A stretch of 64,000 bases of DNA from G963676095 sp963676095. GTDB taxonomy: Bacteria; Bacteroidota; Bacteroidia; Bacteroidales; Prolixibacteraceae. The notes under the pieces were generated by a model. It saw nothing but the letters and a program-made list of their open reading frames with translations, did not search any database and had not been told where the DNA came from. Shown one piece after another: positions 61,445-64,000 of this stretch. The stretch is from positions 3,844,001-3,908,000 of the forward strand of contig OY781040.1 of NCBI GenBank assembly GCA_963676095.1. Direction: 5' to 3'. The position numbers and the translations under genes were made by a program. The first letter of the stretch is position 1. Each line of letters opens with the position of its first letter.

Positions 61445-64000
61445 TTAAAAAGTCATCGTTAACTGGACCGTATATTTCGTTTGCAGGGGATAGACGGCCC
61501 CGTTGCCTGAAGCCTGCTCCGGGTCCCACAGCTTAACATGGTCCCACACGGCCAGGTTGGTGCCAGTCAGGCTGATGGTAGCCGCCCCGATCCCGCGATT
61601 TTTGAGCCAGGGGCCATCCAGCCGGTAAGCGATCTCTGCATTTTTAAAACGTAAAAAAGAGGCATCGGCCAGCCAGAAGGTCGAATTCTGGTTGTTATTG
61701 GCATTATTTCCGTAAGTCAGGCGCGGAAAACGGGCGCCGGGATTCTCCGTGTCCGTCGTCCCGGAATAGGAGGCAGGGGTCCAGCGGTTTTTCTGGCTGG
61801 CAACAATGGTCAGCACGTTCCCTTCTTCTTCCCCGCTGAACGGATAGTACCCGGTCCCTCCCAGAAAATAGCTTACTTTGTACTGGCCGGTAAAATAGGC
61901 GCTGAACGTCCACTTCTTCCACGAAAATTCGGCAGCAAAACCATATTCCATCCGGGGGATGTTCGAATAATCCAGGGGGACCCTGTCTTCCGAATTAATG
62001 ATCCCGTCGCCGTTTACATCCTTGTACCTGATATCGCCCGGCAGGTAGTTCGACATAAACGTCTGCACGGGGCTGTTCCGGATATCCGCTTCATCCTTAA
62101 AAAGCCCCAGGGCGATCAGTCCCCGCTGTACGCCGTAAGGCACGCCGGTATAAGACTGGTAGGGATAATTGATGCCGGTTTGTTCCCAGTGGGTCACCTT
62201 ATTCCTGGAAAGCGTAAAGTTGCCCCTGACTGTCAGCGACAGGTCCTTGCCGAAAGCCTGGGTATAAGCGATATTTCCGTCTGCGCCCCAGCTTTTCATG
62301 GTGCCGGCGTTGGTCCAGGGACTGTTGGCAGCCCCCACCTCTTCGGGGATGGTCGTTCGCTGCTGGTAAATGTCGCGGGCATAGGTCAGAAAACCGTCAA
62401 TGGTCAGGTCGAACCGCTCCTTCCAGAATTTGGCATCGATCCCCAGGTCGTATTTTGAAGAGGTTTCCCATTTCAGGTTGTCAACCCCCACCTTATCCTC
62501 CGAAAGCGTGGTCCCCCAGTCGTTGGACCCGTAAGCCATCAGCGACAGGTACGGGAACCGTTCGTTCAGGTCGCCGTTCCCCACCTCGCCCCACGATGCC
62601 CGGACCTTGAAGTAGTTAAAAAACGGGATATGTTCTTTGGTCCACGGGTACTGGGTAGGCACCCATCCGACCGAAAAAGCAGGGAAAAGACCGTACTGTT
62701 CCCCTTTTTTAAAGTCCATCGATCCCGAGTACCCCAGGTTTACTTCAAAAAGGTAAGTATCCCTGTACGAATAGGTAGCCCTCGCGGATACATCCTGGTA
62801 GCGCACGGGGATCACATCGTCATAGCTGCTCCCGGAGGAGGAGCGTTCGTCCTGCCAGTAGGTATAGATCAGCCCGCTGACCCGGTGGCCTTCGCTGACC
62901 GCCCGCTCGTAGCTCAGCTTGGCCTCCACATAGGTTTGCCTTTCCACGTAGGAGCCCTGTGAATAACTGGCGTCGGAGCCCGACACCGTTTTCCGGGTAA
63001 TCAGCGTCCCGTCGTTTGCCCGGCCTGTGGCATAGTAACATTCGGGCATCTTGTAACGCTTCGAAATATGCTCCCCGTAATAGTTGTACGAAAACAGGGC
63101 GCCGGCGCTTAACCCTTTTGTCAGAAAGTCCAGCTTCTGGTCCAGGTTCATCTTCAGGTTCACCGTATTGGTACTGGTCCGTTTATAGCCGGTATAGTTC
63201 AGCAAAACATACGGGGTGATCTGGTTCCCGCTGCTACCGTATGCGGCCAGCTGTCCGTTCGAATACCTTACCGGCACGGTCACCGGGGTCAGGTTGGCCT
63301 GGGCAGACCACAGGTCGTTATTGTTATCGTATCCCGGGATGTTCTTCACGCCGATCACATCGTTAATGTTCAGCGACAGCACCGTGGTGCGGGAAATACT
63401 GGCATCCACGTTGGCCCTGAAGTTATACTGCCGGTAGTTGGCATCCACATCATACTTGTTGGCCGCCTGGTCCTGCTTAAAGATCCCCTGCTTGTCCTGG
63501 TACCCGACGCTCATATAATAACGGGCGCTGGTCCCTCCCCCCGAGATGTTCAGGTTATACTGGCTGTACCACGAATGGTCCTTCAGGATCACGTCCCGCC
63601 AGTCCACATCCGGGTACAGGTCCGGATCGAGCCCGGTCCGGAACAGTTCGAGCTCCACATCGCTGTAAACAGGCCCCTCTCCCCGTACGGCCCGCGCTTC
63701 ATTGGCCAGCCGGGCATAAGTATCGGCATCGGCATAATCCGGCAGCCGTCCGCACCGGGTCATGGTCCGGTTTGCCTTAAAATTTATTTTCAGCTTCCCG
63801 GCTTCTCCTCTTTTCGTGGTGACCAGCACCACCCCGTTGGCGCCCCGGTTCCCGTAAACAGCCGTTGCCGAAGCATCTTTCAGGATGGAAAAGGACTGGA
63901 TATCGATGGGGTCCACATCGTCCAGGTTGCCTTCAACTCCATCGATCAGCACCAGGGCGCTGGCATTGGCCCCGAACGTGCTGATGCCGCGGATCCAGAA
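61445..64000 (-). CDS. SusC/RagA TonB-dependent transporter (5' end cut by window edge)
   Basis: About 851 residues visible; the open frame continues past the right edge (FWIRGISTFGANASALVLID at the start). Plug-domain blocks are IQSFSILKDASATAVYGNRG and GVVLVTTKRGEAG, then the beta-barrel with YPDVDWRDVILKD, FPAFSVGWVPTQ and the terminal VQLTMTF. No lesions seen, and a TGG Trp stands at the FPAFSVGW position where the left-edge SusC has TAG. The N-terminal domains and regulator lie outside the window. Partner of the following SusD. Confidence 0.94.
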   Translation of the reverse strand, partial: FWIRGISTFGANASALVLIDGVEGNLDDVDPIDIQSFSILKDASATAVYGNRGANGVVLVTTKRGEAGKLKINFKANRTMTRCGRLPDYADADTYARLANEARAVRGEGPVYSDVELELFRTGLDPDLYPDVDWRDVILKDHSWYSQYNLNISGGGTSARYYMSVGYQDKQGIFKQDQAANKYDVDANYRQYNFRANVDASISRTTVLSLNINDVIGVKNIPGYDNNNDLWSAQANLTPVTVPVRYSNGQLAAYGSSGNQITPYVLLNYTGYKRTSTNTVNLKMNLDQKLDFLTKGLSAGALFSYNYYGEHISKRYKMPECYYATGRANDGTLITRKTVSGSDASYSQGSYVERQTYVEAKLSYERAVSEGHRVSGLIYTYWQDERSSSGSSYDDVIPVRYQDVSARATYSYRDTYLFEVNLGYSGSMDFKKGEQYGLFPAFSVGWVPTQYPWTKEHIPFFNYFKVRASWGEVGNGDLNERFPYLSLMAYGSNDWGTTLSEDKVGVDNLKWETSSKYDLGIDAKFWKERFDLTIDGFLTYARDIYQQRTTIPEEVGAANSPWTNAGTMKSWGADGNIAYTQAFGKDLSLTVRGNFTLSRNKVTHWEQTGINYPYQSYTGVPYGVQRGLIALGLFKDEADIRNSPVQTFMSNYLPGDIRYKDVNGDGIINSEDRVPLDYSNIPRMEYGFAAEFSWKKWTFSAYFTGQYKVSYFLGGTGYYPFSGEEEGNVLTIVASQKNRWTPASYSGTTDTENPGARFPRLTYGNNANNNQNSTFWLADASFLRFKNAEIAYRLDGPWLKNRGIGAATISLTGTNLAVWDHVKLWDPEQASGNGAVYPLQTKYTVQLTMTF

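Noticed and set aside
1..64000. tRNA, rRNA or riboswitch
   Set aside because: No cloverleaf, rRNA signature or known riboswitch core was noticed on either strand by eye.

Overview
The window is a stretch of a Bacteroidota chromosome, most likely order Bacteroidales/Marinilabiliales. The signs are three SusC/SusD outer-membrane pairs, an ECF sigma/FecR pair ahead of a polysaccharide-utilisation locus (PUL), ABC permeases of about 800 residues with no ATPase beside them, heparinase II/III and GH97 enzymes, and Bacteroidota-type promoter elements (TAnnTTTG). No rRNA, tRNA or CRISPR array was seen.

Layout. (1) 1-4100, minus: a SusD cut by the left edge and its SusC, which is decayed (internal deletion with frameshift, plus a TGG-to-TAG stop). 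(2) 4.5-6.2 kb, plus: a small XRE regulator with a palindromic operator, then a YhcG-type PDDEXK nuclease. (3) 6.2-21 kb: an AT-rich accessory zone with an IS91-type element, two 351-bp direct repeats carrying a broken tyrosine recombinase end, group II intron debris, a RAYT-like relic, a truncated ATPase, and intact cargo genes (methyltransferase, two penicillin-binding-type serine hydrolases, DUF4143-type ATPase, LytTR regulator, secreted phospholipase-D-like protein, one orphan). Between these genes lie non-coding arrays of degenerate, mostly palindromic words with a period of 22, 23 or 24 bp. They are the most unusual signal here. (4) 21-36 kb: HAD phosphatase, PaaI-like thioesterase, CDF metal transporter, a flavodoxin-fold/GNAT fusion, three tandem-type ABC permeases, a propeller-like lipoprotein candidate, and a membrane/cytidylate-kinase fusion.

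(5) 36.4-52.6 kb, minus: a complete PUL in the order ECF sigma, FecR, SusC (with STN domain), SusD, Ig-like surface protein, alginate-lyase-family enzyme, heparinase II/III lyase, alpha/beta hydrolase, GH97. Together these look built to sense, bind, import and degrade a uronate-containing polysaccharide. Perfect inverted repeats sit between several cistrons. (6) 52.8-58.5 kb: a ketopantoate-reductase-like gene, a gene fragment, and a TlpA-like lipoprotein embedded in a mosaic of GC-rich hairpin repeats with alternating 440-bp and 280-330-bp modules and TTCG-looped mini-hairpins. (7) 58.5-64 kb, minus: another SusC (cut by the right edge), SusD and DUF1735/DUF4361-like surface lipoprotein.

All assignments come from reading motifs by eye. 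No database search was run.
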